Shown in pieces: positions 16,848-25,788 of a stretch of 64,000 nt of DNA. Both the position numbers and the translations under genes were made by a program. How positions within the stretch are numbered: position 1 is the stretch's first letter; each line of letters starts with the position of its first letter. Source of the DNA: Candidatus Riflebacteria bacterium HGW-Riflebacteria-1 (lineage in GTDB: Bacteria > Muiribacteriota > Ozemobacteria > Ozemobacterales > Ozemobacteraceae); the NCBI GenBank assembly GCA_002839445.1, contig PGYB01000003.1, positions 186,001-250,000 on the forward strand. The letters run 5' to 3'. The notes under the pieces are model-generated. The model was given only the letters and a program-made list of their open reading frames with translations. It had not been told where the DNA came from and searched no databases.

Positions 16848-19262
16848 ATGAGAAATCTGTTGCTGGTTTTTTTGGTTTTAACGCTGGTTTTTCCGGCGAT
16901 CAATCAGGCCATTGCTGCTAATATTGAATTTGAATCTTTTGAGGCGGCCGAGTCAGCTGCGCAAAAAAGAGCCACGGAATACAAGCAGAAAATGGATGAG
17001 CACATGAAAAACATCCAGCAGGAATGGGAAGAGCAGCAGAGAGACCTTGGTTCAGACGGCTCAAATCCTGACATCACCAAGATCACATCACGCAGCGACG
17101 GCCAGAAGAGCTCAGACACAGATGCAGCCGACAACATGGCTAACGCTGTAAATTCAAGTGTCAACAATCTCAAAGAAACCATGATCAGCACCGCTGGCCC
17201 TAACTCTACCGGATTTGCCGGTGGTGGCGCTGGTTATCAGTGGAGCGTCAAGTATGTCGGCGGCAAATATGTGTTATCAGATTCATACAACGAGGCCGAC
17301 TTTAACACTGGCAAGAAAAAAGACAAACCGGCTCCGACAACTCCCAAACCTGAGCCCAAGGCCAATCAGGGCAGCGACGACAAGCAGACCGTCATAGCCA
17401 AAGCACCAGATAAGCCAGCTGCAACAACTACGCCAGCAGGCAGCAACCCAGCTGATGCAAAAAGCGAACCAACCCCGGCAACCGTTGGTAGCACACCAGG
17501 CACTCCGTCGTCTTCGGCAACAAACTCAGGCACGAGTACTCCGGCTGATCCAGGTTCTTCAAGCTCATCTTCAGCGTCAACCCCGGCAAATGAACCGGCA
17601 GTTGCGCCGGCCAACCCGACTAAAGGAACTTCCCCCGCACCAACAGTACCTGGTATGGATCCGGCACCAGCCAATCTGCCGCCGCCGGCAGTAAGACTAG
17701 TGATTCAGCATCCTACAGACTTCAGCGAAGAAGTTTTCAGCAGTAACACGGACAAACAAGACTCCACCAGCTATGACCTTGAAAAATTCAAAATTCCGGA
17801 AGATACCCGCGTAAAAATAGCTGTCGAAGTCTCGAAAGACATTAACCCGGAAGACGTGACTCTGGTCATCGTCGACGAAGAGGGCGAACGTGCCCCGGTT
17901 ACCGCAGCAAAAATGGGCAATTATCGCCACATGTTCAGGGTTCCGTCAGATGGCAATTACTCAGCCAACGTTTATGTAACCGATAAAGACAAGCCAGGTA
18001 ACCGTCAGAAAAAGTTGATGCAGGTAAAGATACCGGTAACCAAGGTTGATTTTGATAGCCGCACCATCGATAATCAGCGCGGCACCAAAAGCAGCGACGG
18101 ATCGTCTTCATCGTCAATGAGTTCGACCTCATCTTCTGGCAGTTCTAGCGGCTTTCAACACTCCAGCCAAGGCCGTTCACAGCAGGTAGACTTGTCAGAC
18201 CTGTATTCTGACCCAAGGCAATCCTCGGCAAACAGCTCTGGAAACGCCGGTTCAACGGGCTCGACCGCAGCAGCAGGATCGCCTGGCAGTTCGTCTGGCA
18301 GCTCGCCTAGCGGTTCATCGGGCGCAGCATCGTCAGGCGGCTCCACAGCTCAGGCTGGCGGGAGTTCAGACAGCAGCTCAGGGTATGCCTCGTCACAGTC
18401 TGGCAACTCGGCACAAGGCTATTCTGCTGACGGATCTGCAGACGACAGTTCTTCTAATTCAAGCCAGTCATCTTCAGGACAAAGCACAGGCAATTACAGC
18501 AACGAAAACGGCGCTGACAGTGCGAATGCAAACGCGGCCGCCAACGCTGGAACCGGCTCGCAATATGGTGACAGCTCAGCCGGTGACTCTTCAGGTAGAG
18601 ACTCACAAGACAACGCCAGCTACGGCTCTTCTGGCGATACTGCCGGTCAAGCTGGCGGTGCAGAAGGCGACTATCGAGCTGGCGGCGCTTCAAACGCTGG
18701 AAGTTCTGGCGATTACGCCGGCTCAGGCAATTCAGATTCAGGTTATGTAAATGGCGACAACACAAACAGTTCTGCCGATGAAAGTGATTTGCCTGACAAC
18801 CAGTATGCCTCAGCACAAGGCCTTTCCTCTTCTTCTTCGTCGTCTTCAGGCAAAGATAGTGGCTCGTCAGCCTCTGGCGCGGCAAACACCAAGGCCGGCG
18901 ACATTCCTGAAGAAGAACCAGTAGAAGACAACTTTATCATGTCGGTTGGCCTGAGATCAGAAGCGCACAAGATTTACCAGTCTTTCGATTTCGCCGAAGA
19001 CCCCAACCAGAAATCGACAACTTTGCCGGCAGGCAGCGAAATAGTATTCAATATCGTGCTTGGCAAACAGGTAGATTTTGAAAGCGTGTCAATTCAAATG
19101 GCAGATGGTGGCGAAGTATTCGGCGGCAATCTGAGAACCATGGGTGAAGCTTTTGCTTACAGCTTCAAGAACCCATCTCCCGACTCGTATATTCAGATAT
19201 CTGGAAAATCAGGCAAGGTTCCCTTTACTTATCGCCTGGTAACTCCGGTCGCAGCAAAGTAA
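16848..19262 (+). CDS. Large secreted Ser/Gly/Ala-rich low-complexity protein
   Basis: This 804-residue protein starts at the ATG six bases after AAGGGAG; an in-frame GTG at 16827 is less likely. MRNLLLVFLVLTLVFPAINQ is a signal peptide. A charged helical region (about 25-60) is followed by a Pro/Thr/Lys-rich linker (about 150-270). A compact beta-like domain comes next (about 280-410, RLVIQHPTDFSEEVF to KIPVTKVDFD). A 290-residue tract of Ser, Gly, Ala, Asn and Asp (SSSSSMSS, GSSGSSPSGSS) follows, then a C-terminal domain (FIMSVGLRSEAHKIYQSFDF) that ends in RLVTPVAAK. The tract is likely disordered or heavily modified and could reach away from the cell surface. The two folded domains may be related, since both are beta-rich and begin similarly. 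Function is unknown. Confidence 0.85.
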   Translation: MRNLLLVFLVLTLVFPAINQAIAANIEFESFEAAESAAQKRATEYKQKMDEHMKNIQQEWEEQQRDLGSDGSNPDITKITSRSDGQKSSDTDAADNMANAVNSSVNNLKETMISTAGPNSTGFAGGGAGYQWSVKYVGGKYVLSDSYNEADFNTGKKKDKPAPTTPKPEPKANQGSDDKQTVIAKAPDKPAATTTPAGSNPADAKSEPTPATVGSTPGTPSSSATNSGTSTPADPGSSSSSSASTPANEPAVAPANPTKGTSPAPTVPGMDPAPANLPPPAVRLVIQHPTDFSEEVFSSNTDKQDSTSYDLEKFKIPEDTRVKIAVEVSKDINPEDVTLVIVDEEGERAPVTAAKMGNYRHMFRVPSDGNYSANVYVTDKDKPGNRQKKLMQVKIPVTKVDFDSRTIDNQRGTKSSDGSSSSSMSSTSSSGSSSGFQHSSQGRSQQVDLSDLYSDPRQSSANSSGNAGSTGSTAAAGSPGSSSGSSPSGSSGAASSGGSTAQAGGSSDSSSGYASSQSGNSAQGYSADGSADDSSSNSSQSSSGQSTGNYSNENGADSANANAAANAGTGSQYGDSSAGDSSGRDSQDNASYGSSGDTAGQAGGAEGDYRAGGASNAGSSGDYAGSGNSDSGYVNGDNTNSSADESDLPDNQYASAQGLSSSSSSSSGKDSGSSASGAANTKAGDIPEEEPVEDNFIMSVGLRSEAHKIYQSFDFAEDPNQKSTTLPAGSEIVFNIVLGKQVDFESVSIQMADGGEVFGGNLRTMGEAFAYSFKNPSPDSYIQISGKSGKVPFTYRLVTPVAAK

Positions 19263-19266
19263 TCTG

Positions 19267-20094
19267 TCAATAAACCGGTCTGAGAGTCGCTGACATCAGT
19301 CGGCGACTCTTTTCATTTCCGTCAGGTTTTATCAGCAACGCGCCATCTGGCGCAAGACGCTGCGGCAAACCATAAAAACCTGATTGCCCATGGCATTCTA
19401 CAAGAAAACGTGTCTGCCAGAAAACCGCGGCGGCCCTTGTCCATTGCTCCACCAGCGTTTGTTCATCAACCATGAGCAACTCGTCAATTATTGAAAAAAA
19501 TTCACAGAGAATTTTCTGACGCGAACACACATCAGCAATTTCAGAAAAGCTTGCCGAAACTGTCTGCAAGTCATTCAGCGGCAGAAGATTTATACCAGCA
19601 CCGATGACCCAATGGGTATTGTCGCCGATCACACAGCTCTCACAAAGTATTCCTGCCAGTTTACGACGATTGAGCCAGATATCGTTGGGCCATTTCAGCC
19701 ACAATCCAGAAGCATCTCCGGCATCTCTGACCAGATGCTGCAAAGTGATGCACAGAGCCAAACCCGTCAACAGAGATAAAGGGAACCTGTTGTGCAAATT
19801 TGCCAGTGAAAATGAGAACAGCAGAGACTGCCCGGCATCTGCCCGCCAGATGCGTCCATGCTGGCCGCGACCGCCGGTCTGAAAATCGGCGATTCTCAGC
19901 TGATCTGGTATTGGCGCATGGTTCCAGGCGGCTTTCAGATCATCGTTGGTCGAAACAGTGTTGTCTACCCAGCTGATCCTGTGGTCAGAAAAATGCCGAG
20001 ATCCTCGAAAAATGTTTTCGAGCGATGAACAGCAAATATCAGAAAATGATTCAGGCTTTTGCAAAGTGCTCAGCCAGAGAATTAAGAGAGGCAA
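19267..20094 (-). CDS. birA: Biotin-[acetyl-CoA-carboxylase] ligase, catalytic-only form
   Basis: The 275-residue protein joins biotin to carrier proteins via biotinyl-AMP. The biotin/ATP-binding loop is GGRGQHGRIW and the conserved core reads LKWPNDIWLNRRKLAGIL, followed by WVIGAGINL. There is no N-terminal helix-turn-helix, so it should not act as a repressor. It overlaps the end of surE. The start is uncertain: a TTG at 20094 overlaps surE by 44 bases, while a TTG at 20064 overlaps by 14; neither has a clear ribosome-binding site, so coupling to surE translation is likely. The stop is four bases from the convergent Ser/Gly-rich gene, whose terminator lies inside this coding region. Confidence 0.92.
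   Translation of the reverse strand: MPLLILWLSTLQKPESFSDICCSSLENIFRGSRHFSDHRISWVDNTVSTNDDLKAAWNHAPIPDQLRIADFQTGGRGQHGRIWRADAGQSLLFSFSLANLHNRFPLSLLTGLALCITLQHLVRDAGDASGLWLKWPNDIWLNRRKLAGILCESCVIGDNTHWVIGAGINLLPLNDLQTVSASFSEIADVCSRQKILCEFFSIIDELLMVDEQTLVEQWTRAAAVFWQTRFLVECHGQSGFYGLPQRLAPDGALLIKPDGNEKSRRLMSATLRPVY
19283..19313 (+). terminator. Terminator of the Ser/Gly-rich gene, inside birA
   Basis: AGAGTCGC (19283-19290) pairs with GCGACTCT (19303-19310) and is followed by TTT. It lies within the last codons of the convergent birA gene, so it would also be transcribed in birA mRNA. Confidence 0.5.
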
Positions 20095-20815
20095 AATCAG
20101 TCAGGTCAGGCTGCAGAGGCGTCACAGAGACATACCCGGCCTTAACCGCAACAATATCGCACTCGGCACTGCTGTCGACGATTTCGGGACTGCCTTTAAT
20201 CCAGTAATATGACCGACCATAAGGATCACGACGATGATCGTATTCTTCGCGATAATCAATTTTTCCGGTTCTGGTCAGCTTGATCCCCTTGATTTCTGAG
20301 TCAGGAATGCAGGGGACATTAATATTGTATACTCGGGCAGGCTCAACATTTTTTTCAACCAAAAGCCTTATGCAACGCAGCGCCCAGCGGGCGGCTGTTG
20401 AAAAATCTTCTTTGGAAGAATAGGTGTCGAGAGATACAGAGACCGAGCGAATTCCTCTGAAAGCGCCTTCAAAAGCAGCTGCGACAGTTCCAGAATAAAA
20501 AATATCCACGCACATATTTGGGCCACAATTGATTCCTGAAACCACCAGATCGGGTTTTTCGTCGAGAAGAGTTGACAAGCCCATTTTGGCACAATCAGCC
20601 GGCGTGCCGGAAATGGCAAAGGCTTTTTCTACCGGCGCCGGAAAAGAAACTTCGCGCACTCGCAAAGGGTGTGCAAGGGTTAGCGAATTGCTGGCGGCGC
20701 TGCGCTCGGCATCTGGAGCCACTACCGTTACCTGGCCAAAACAGCAGAGTTCTTTGGCAAGAGCAGTCAGCCCGGGTGCGTAAATACCATCATCATTACA
20801 GAGCAGAATTCGCAT
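20051..20815 (-). CDS. surE: 5'-nucleotidase SurE
   Basis: The 254-residue enzyme removes phosphate from nucleoside monophosphates. The metal-binding NDDG is at the N-terminus (MRILLCNDDGIYAPG), the conserved Ser is in ASNSLTLAHPLRV, and the metal-ligand Asn is in VSGINCGPNM. The length is typical. A strong GGAGG precedes the ATG. The C-terminal end overlaps birA. It is divergent from ptsI. As a nucleotidase it could supply nucleosides to the phosphopentomutase route seen far downstream, but nothing links the two beyond chemistry. Confidence 0.96.
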   Translation of the reverse strand: MRILLCNDDGIYAPGLTALAKELCCFGQVTVVAPDAERSAASNSLTLAHPLRVREVSFPAPVEKAFAISGTPADCAKMGLSTLLDEKPDLVVSGINCGPNMCVDIFYSGTVAAAFEGAFRGIRSVSVSLDTYSSKEDFSTAARWALRCIRLLVEKNVEPARVYNINVPCIPDSEIKGIKLTRTGKIDYREEYDHRRDPYGRSYYWIKGSPEIVDSSAECDIVAVKAGYVSVTPLQPDLTDFASLNSLAEHFAKA

Positions 20816-20869
20816 ACTACCTCCAATGCTTGAAACGTGCTGTGAATCGGCAAAGTATAACTAAAAAAC

Positions 20870-20898
20870 TTGCGGCAGGTACAAGTTCATGATAAGAT
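20870..20898 (+). promoter_or_regulatory. Candidate promoter of ptsI
   Basis: TTGCGG (20870-20875) and TAAGAT (20893-20898) are 17 bases apart. The predicted transcript starts near 20905, which excludes the ATG at 20889 and supports ptsI starting at 20928. Confidence 0.4.
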
Positions 20899-20927
20899 GT
20901 CGTAACTTTGTTTTCAAGGCTTTTTTC

Positions 20928-22673
20928 ATGTTAAAAGGGCTGGCTATTTCACCGGGCTATGCAATGGGCCAGGTATATTGTCTCAGGCACATTCAGCTTG
21001 AGAGCATCGAAAGCAGTACGATCAGCAGCAGCGAGATCGACAATGAAATAGACCGCTTCAAAAATGCTATTGAAATTTCACGCAGCGAGATAAATCAGCT
21101 GCTGGAGCTGCCGCAGATCAAGAGCAGCCTTGAGATATCTAATATTTTTCAGGCGCATCTGACCCTGATCGACGACCCAGACCTGCAGAAAGAGGTCTCG
21201 AAACGAATCAAGAACCAGATGCACGATGTACAGTCGGTTGTCGGCAGTGTCATAAAAGATTACAGTAATTTTTTCCGGAATCTTCCTGACCCACAGTTTC
21301 AGGGCAAGGCCATCGACATTATGGATGTCGGCAAACGAATTCTGAAAAATTGCCGTAAGCGCAAATCATCTTCAACTTCAAGTAATTCTTTTGAAGAAGG
21401 AATGATCATAGCCGCCGAAGATCTTACCCCGTCTGAAATTGTGGGTTTCAGCCCTTCGCGAATCCGCGGCATCGTAATAGAGGCCGGCACACCAACTTCT
21501 CACGCATCAATACTGGCGAGGTCTCTCGGCATCCCGGCTCTGATTCAGGTCAAGGAACTGATGCAGAAGGTTCATAATGGCTGTTACGCAATTATAGACG
21601 CGAGCTGCGGGCAATTGATTGTAAATCCAGATGAGAGTCTGCGCCATAAATACACCTGCGAGCTCGAAAACTTTCGGCAACGCCAGCAGAAAGTCCTGGC
21701 CAGCATGTCCGAGCCTTCGATTTCGATCGACAATATCCCTGTGTCACTCAAAGCTAATATTGGGCAGTTGAGCGACCTCGACGCCGTTCAAGCGAACAAC
21801 GCTGATGGGATCGGTCTGTATCGCACCGAATTTGCGTATCTGACCCGCCGCACCTTTCCGACAGAGAATGAACTGTTTCAGGCTTATTCTGAGGTTTTCG
21901 GCAAGCTTAACGGCGCCAGCCTCACCATAAGAACGATAGATATTGGTGGCGACAAGATTTCTCATCTCATGGGTAATACTCTTGAACGCAACCCCGAGCT
22001 TGGCTGGCGCGCGGTACGCATGGCTCTTGACTGCGAAGAGGTTTTCACTACGCAGCTGCGCGCTATTCTTCGGGTTGCTGCGCTGGCCCGTTCCGGACAA
22101 ATGGGAATACTTTTTCCGATGATTTCAAATATTGAGGAGCTTCGCAAAATAAAGCAGCTTCTCAATAGAACCCACGAAGGTTTGATTAAATCAGGCGAAC
22201 CCAGCCCTGAGAACATAAAGATAGGCATCATGGTTGAGATCCCCTCGGTAGCGCTGCTGGCAGAAAGGTTTGCCAAAGAAGTTGATTTTTTCGCTATCGG
22301 CAGCAATGATCTGGTGCAGTATACTCTGGCCGTCGACCGCACCAACTCCAAGGTATCACACCTCTACCAACCTGCGAACCCGGCCGTAATTCAGTTGATC
22401 AAACATGTTGTCGATGTGGCGCGCCAGAACAATGTCAAGGTCAGCCTCTGTGGCGAAATTGCCGGTGATGTTCGCTATACCATTCTTCTTCTCGGACTTG
22501 GTCTGAGAGAGCTCTCGATGAATTCGATTCTGATTCCTGCGGTTAAACAGATTATCCGCAACGTATCTATCTGTGAAATTGAAAAACTGGTCGAACCCCT
22601 GCTGCACCTCGATACTTCTGAAGAAGTCGAGCGGGCTCTCGACAAACTGAACCAAAAACTCGGATTACAGTGA
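20928..22673 (+). CDS. ptsI: Phosphoenolpyruvate-protein phosphotransferase (Enzyme I)
   Basis: This 581-residue protein takes phosphate from PEP and passes it to HPr. It starts MLKGLAISPGYAMGQVY, the usual beginning of Enzyme I; an ATG 13 codons upstream lies within the likely promoter. The phosphorylated His is in AGTPTSHASILARSLG. The PEP-binding barrel shows GLYRTEFAYL, FPMISNIEEL, FFAIGSNDLVQYTLAVDR and the Cys loop SLCGEIAGD. No HPr or sugar permease gene is near, so it may serve a PTS encoded elsewhere or a regulatory PTS. A four-base GTGA overlap couples it to the next gene. Confidence 0.95.
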   Translation: MLKGLAISPGYAMGQVYCLRHIQLESIESSTISSSEIDNEIDRFKNAIEISRSEINQLLELPQIKSSLEISNIFQAHLTLIDDPDLQKEVSKRIKNQMHDVQSVVGSVIKDYSNFFRNLPDPQFQGKAIDIMDVGKRILKNCRKRKSSSTSSNSFEEGMIIAAEDLTPSEIVGFSPSRIRGIVIEAGTPTSHASILARSLGIPALIQVKELMQKVHNGCYAIIDASCGQLIVNPDESLRHKYTCELENFRQRQQKVLASMSEPSISIDNIPVSLKANIGQLSDLDAVQANNADGIGLYRTEFAYLTRRTFPTENELFQAYSEVFGKLNGASLTIRTIDIGGDKISHLMGNTLERNPELGWRAVRMALDCEEVFTTQLRAILRVAALARSGQMGILFPMISNIEELRKIKQLLNRTHEGLIKSGEPSPENIKIGIMVEIPSVALLAERFAKEVDFFAIGSNDLVQYTLAVDRTNSKVSHLYQPANPAVIQLIKHVVDVARQNNVKVSLCGEIAGDVRYTILLLGLGLRELSMNSILIPAVKQIIRNVSICEIEKLVEPLLHLDTSEEVERALDKLNQKLGLQ

Positions 22674-23197
22674 AGAGAATTACACCAGGCATTGGCTCAT
22701 TCTGCACAACAGGCATAGCCGTTCTACTTTTGATCTCAGGCCTGCTCACCTCCTGCCGCAGTGAGGCCCAGGCTGACGTCTCGACCGCGAATTCTCAGAC
22801 CCTGTCAGTCACCGAAGCGACTCTCGCCGGGCACCGGCTCAACATCTCGCTGGCACGAACCTACGAGGAAAAGGCCAAAGGCCTGATGTTTGTTGAGAAT
22901 ATGCCAGACAGTGATGGCATGCTGTTTGTCTACGAGTCGCCGCAGGTAATGTCATTCTGGATGAAAAACACCAGAATTCCGCTTGATCTGATTTTTTTTA
23001 CAGAGAACCTCGAAATCAACGGCTGGATCAAGAACATGCAACCTGGTTACGGCCTGCCAGAGAACAGCCTGGCGCGTTATGTTTCTGAGCAACCGGCCCA
23101 GTACGCCCTTGAACTCAATGCCGGAAGCATAGACCGGCTGAAACTCAAGCTTGGCGACCGTCTTGAGATTCCAATAATGCTGCTCTATTCAGATTAG
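22670..23197 (+). CDS. DUF192 lipoprotein
   Basis: The 175-residue protein starts with the GTG of a GTGA overlap with the ptsI stop. A signal peptide ends in the lipobox LLTSC, so the protein should be lipid-anchored. The mature domain carries the DUF192 pattern: RTYEEKAKGLMF, then MLFVYESPQVMSFWMKNTRIPLDLIF. Members are about 120 residues without the signal and have no firmly known function. It is followed two bases later by the O-antigen-ligase-like gene, so ptsI, this gene and the next two form one unit. Confidence 0.9.
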   Translation: MKRITPGIGSFCTTGIAVLLLISGLLTSCRSEAQADVSTANSQTLSVTEATLAGHRLNISLARTYEEKAKGLMFVENMPDSDGMLFVYESPQVMSFWMKNTRIPLDLIFFTENLEINGWIKNMQPGYGLPENSLARYVSEQPAQYALELNAGSIDRLKLKLGDRLEIPIMLLYSD

Positions 23198-23199
23198 CC

Positions 23200-25788
23200 A
23201 TGCTACCAGCGTCACTGAAAAATCTGTTGCGGATAAGCGGCATTACCATCTCTGCGGTCCTGGCGGCTCTTCCCTGGATTATTACCCCGGGTTCTGAAGA
23301 CCCATTTCTTTTTCATGGCTGGGCGGTGTATTCAGCAACAGCGGTGGCGATCTGCCTGCTGTCGGTGATTTATCTTTTCTTCAGGCCGCGGCAAAATCAG
23401 ATACCTTTTGCCAGAGCATTTTTGCTGTTGTTTGCCGTCATAACGGCAGCGACTCTTTTATCAAACTATATTATCAGCCTGCGGACTGCCCTGACCTGGC
23501 TTAGCCTGATGGTTCTTGCCGGTTTTCTGCGTTTATGCAGACATCAGGCCGACAACCTCAACGTGGCGACCATGGTTGTTCTAAGCGGTTTTTTTATGGC
23601 AATTTATGGCCTTGTTCAGTTTGCCGGTTACGATGTTATCAGCTGGTCTTCGAAACATCTGATGGTTGGCACCCTTTCTAACCCGAATTTTTTCACGGCA
23701 TTTCTTTCGACAACTGCTATTGTCAGCCTTGGCCTGTGTTTGAACCAGCCATATCGCTTTAACCGTACCCGTGTGATTTTTCTGGTAATGACAGTTGTTC
23801 AGATACTGGCGATTATTGTTGCAGGTCGTTCTGGTGCCTTATTGACGCTGGTTTTTGGCGTCACTCTTCTTCTCGGCCGCTTCTGGGAAGTCAGACCAGG
23901 CCGCCTGCTACGCCGCTCGCCTTTCGTTTCAGGCCTGCTGATCGCCGTGATTCTGACAGTCGCGCATGGCCTGGTTTACTATGCAACATCGACCTATCCA
24001 TGGGATTCCTGGAACAAATTCACTTATGACGATTACCCGTTCATAACAAGAATTATTCTCTGGCAGATGGGTTACGCCATTTTCATGCATAATCCGTTAC
24101 TGGGCCTGGGGCCAGGCGCATCTCCTTATCTGATGCCGATGCAGCGCCCGGTTGTCGGCACAGCTCTCGGCATAAAGATTTTCAACGACGACCCGCATTC
24201 ATGGCCGGTCACACTGCTTGGAGAGCTGGGTTTTCTCGGGCTGTTTGCCATCTGCAGCCTGATTGCAATCGTCTATGGCTGTGGAACCTGGCGAAGATTC
24301 AAAACGCAGCAGAGCGAAGAGTCGCTCGAAAACGAAGTTAGAGAGCCTGAGCAGCAACCGGACAAGACATTTGCCGACGACCATCTTTCGTGGAATCTTG
24401 CAGCTGGAGCGATTATCGTCGCCACAATCGCTTTTGCCTGCGGGCTTATCGGATCAGCCGCCTACCTTTACGCGTTTCCCGGCGCCATACTGCTATTTGG
24501 CCTGCACAACCTGTATATCAGCATATCACGCAACAGCAAACCAGCACAATCCGCCAGCATGGCTAAAGTCACTCTGGCTGCCCTGTTCACCTTTGCCTTT
24601 AACGGACTGTTTAACAACAGTTCTTCAATATTGCCGCTTCTCGCCTTTATGGTCGTCGTGTTCAGCCTGCATTTTTCAACATGCCTGCGCGACATTGTCT
24701 GGAAACGCCGGTTTTCATTTCTATCGCTGGTGTTTATCTGCCTGCCAGCCATGTATGTGTTCACGGCGTATAACTTTCAGATCGCTTATCATCGGGAACA
24801 GGTTAACCTTGCGATCGGCGAAAAGCAGCTTTCTGAGCGAAATTTTGCGGAGAGTCAACACGCCTTTGAAACGGCCATACAGGCGAATCCACAGTCGCTC
24901 AAGGCGCATTTTGGCCTGGCGATGAGCCTTGAACAGCAAAACCGTCTCGATGAGACCCAGGATATTCTGAAGCGCCTCGATTCAATGGTGCCAAATGTTT
25001 TCAACACGAATTTCGAACTGGCAAGAATCTTGTTTGAGCGCCGCCAGATTCTTGAGGCGCACAAATACGCGCTTAAGAGCCTGCAGTGGGATCACGTTCC
25101 AAGAGTCTACGAGCTGCTTGGCCGTATTCTGCTGATGGAAGGCAACCAGAACGAAGCCGAAAAAATGTTTGAAGAAGGGCTGATGTTGATACCGCCTGAG
25201 CGCGGCGAAAGAGAGGCTGCCGATCGGATCAGACTCAATCTGGCGGCTCTCATGGCAGGTCGCGGCAATTTTGACAAGTGTCAGTCGTATCTCGAAGAGA
25301 TTAAAAGTGAGCTCAGAGACAACGTTGACTACGTATACCTGCAGGGATTGCTGCTCTCGCGCAAAAATGACTTTGCCGGTGCGCTCGAACTTTTTGAAAA
25401 AGCTCTCGAAAAATCACCGCAAAACCCTCGCCTGATGAATGCCGTCGGCTATATTCTCACCCGCCTTGACCAGGACCTTGAAAGAGCGGCAAATCTTCTC
25501 GAAGATGCCTATCAGAGCATAAGGCGAAACGATCCTCCGCCGCTTTCCGAACTTCTGATGGTGGCCCACAGCCTGGGCACCCTTTACTGGAAACAGGGCA
25601 AACTAGAAGAAGCAAGGCAACTGCTTGAAATAGCCTGGAGCCAGTGCCCGGTTGAGTGGCTAAGTCTGCGCAAAGAGCGTTTTGAGAGCCTCAAGCAATT
25701 CTACCAGGAAACCGGAAAAACAGAAGAGCTGCAGAAACTTATCGAAAATGAAGAGATTGAACCAGGCCATCTGCGGGGGAATAACTGA
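23200..25788 (+). CDS. O-antigen-ligase-like membrane protein with C-terminal TPR domain
   Basis: The 862-residue protein has around a dozen membrane segments in its first 530 residues and TPR units in the last 330 (for example SLKAHFGLAMSLEQQNRLDE). The Wzy_C/O-antigen ligase type is suggested by IVAGRSGALLTLVFGVTLLL and by the periplasmic loop NPLLGLGPGASPYL with DDPHSWPVTLLGELGFLGL. Such proteins transfer lipid-linked glycans to lipid A or to protein (pilin-type oligosaccharyltransferases). The fused TPR domain suggests binding of a protein acceptor or complex. No glycosyltransferase gene is nearby. The ATG follows the DUF192 stop by two bases, and its own stop overlaps the next ATG by one base (TGATG). 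Confidence 0.85.
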   Translation: MLPASLKNLLRISGITISAVLAALPWIITPGSEDPFLFHGWAVYSATAVAICLLSVIYLFFRPRQNQIPFARAFLLLFAVITAATLLSNYIISLRTALTWLSLMVLAGFLRLCRHQADNLNVATMVVLSGFFMAIYGLVQFAGYDVISWSSKHLMVGTLSNPNFFTAFLSTTAIVSLGLCLNQPYRFNRTRVIFLVMTVVQILAIIVAGRSGALLTLVFGVTLLLGRFWEVRPGRLLRRSPFVSGLLIAVILTVAHGLVYYATSTYPWDSWNKFTYDDYPFITRIILWQMGYAIFMHNPLLGLGPGASPYLMPMQRPVVGTALGIKIFNDDPHSWPVTLLGELGFLGLFAICSLIAIVYGCGTWRRFKTQQSEESLENEVREPEQQPDKTFADDHLSWNLAAGAIIVATIAFACGLIGSAAYLYAFPGAILLFGLHNLYISISRNSKPAQSASMAKVTLAALFTFAFNGLFNNSSSILPLLAFMVVVFSLHFSTCLRDIVWKRRFSFLSLVFICLPAMYVFTAYNFQIAYHREQVNLAIGEKQLSERNFAESQHAFETAIQANPQSLKAHFGLAMSLEQQNRLDETQDILKRLDSMVPNVFNTNFELARILFERRQILEAHKYALKSLQWDHVPRVYELLGRILLMEGNQNEAEKMFEEGLMLIPPERGEREAADRIRLNLAALMAGRGNFDKCQSYLEEIKSELRDNVDYVYLQGLLLSRKNDFAGALELFEKALEKSPQNPRLMNAVGYILTRLDQDLERAANLLEDAYQSIRRNDPPPLSELLMVAHSLGTLYWKQGKLEEARQLLEIAWSQCPVEWLSLRKERFESLKQFYQETGKTEELQKLIENEEIEPGHLRGNN

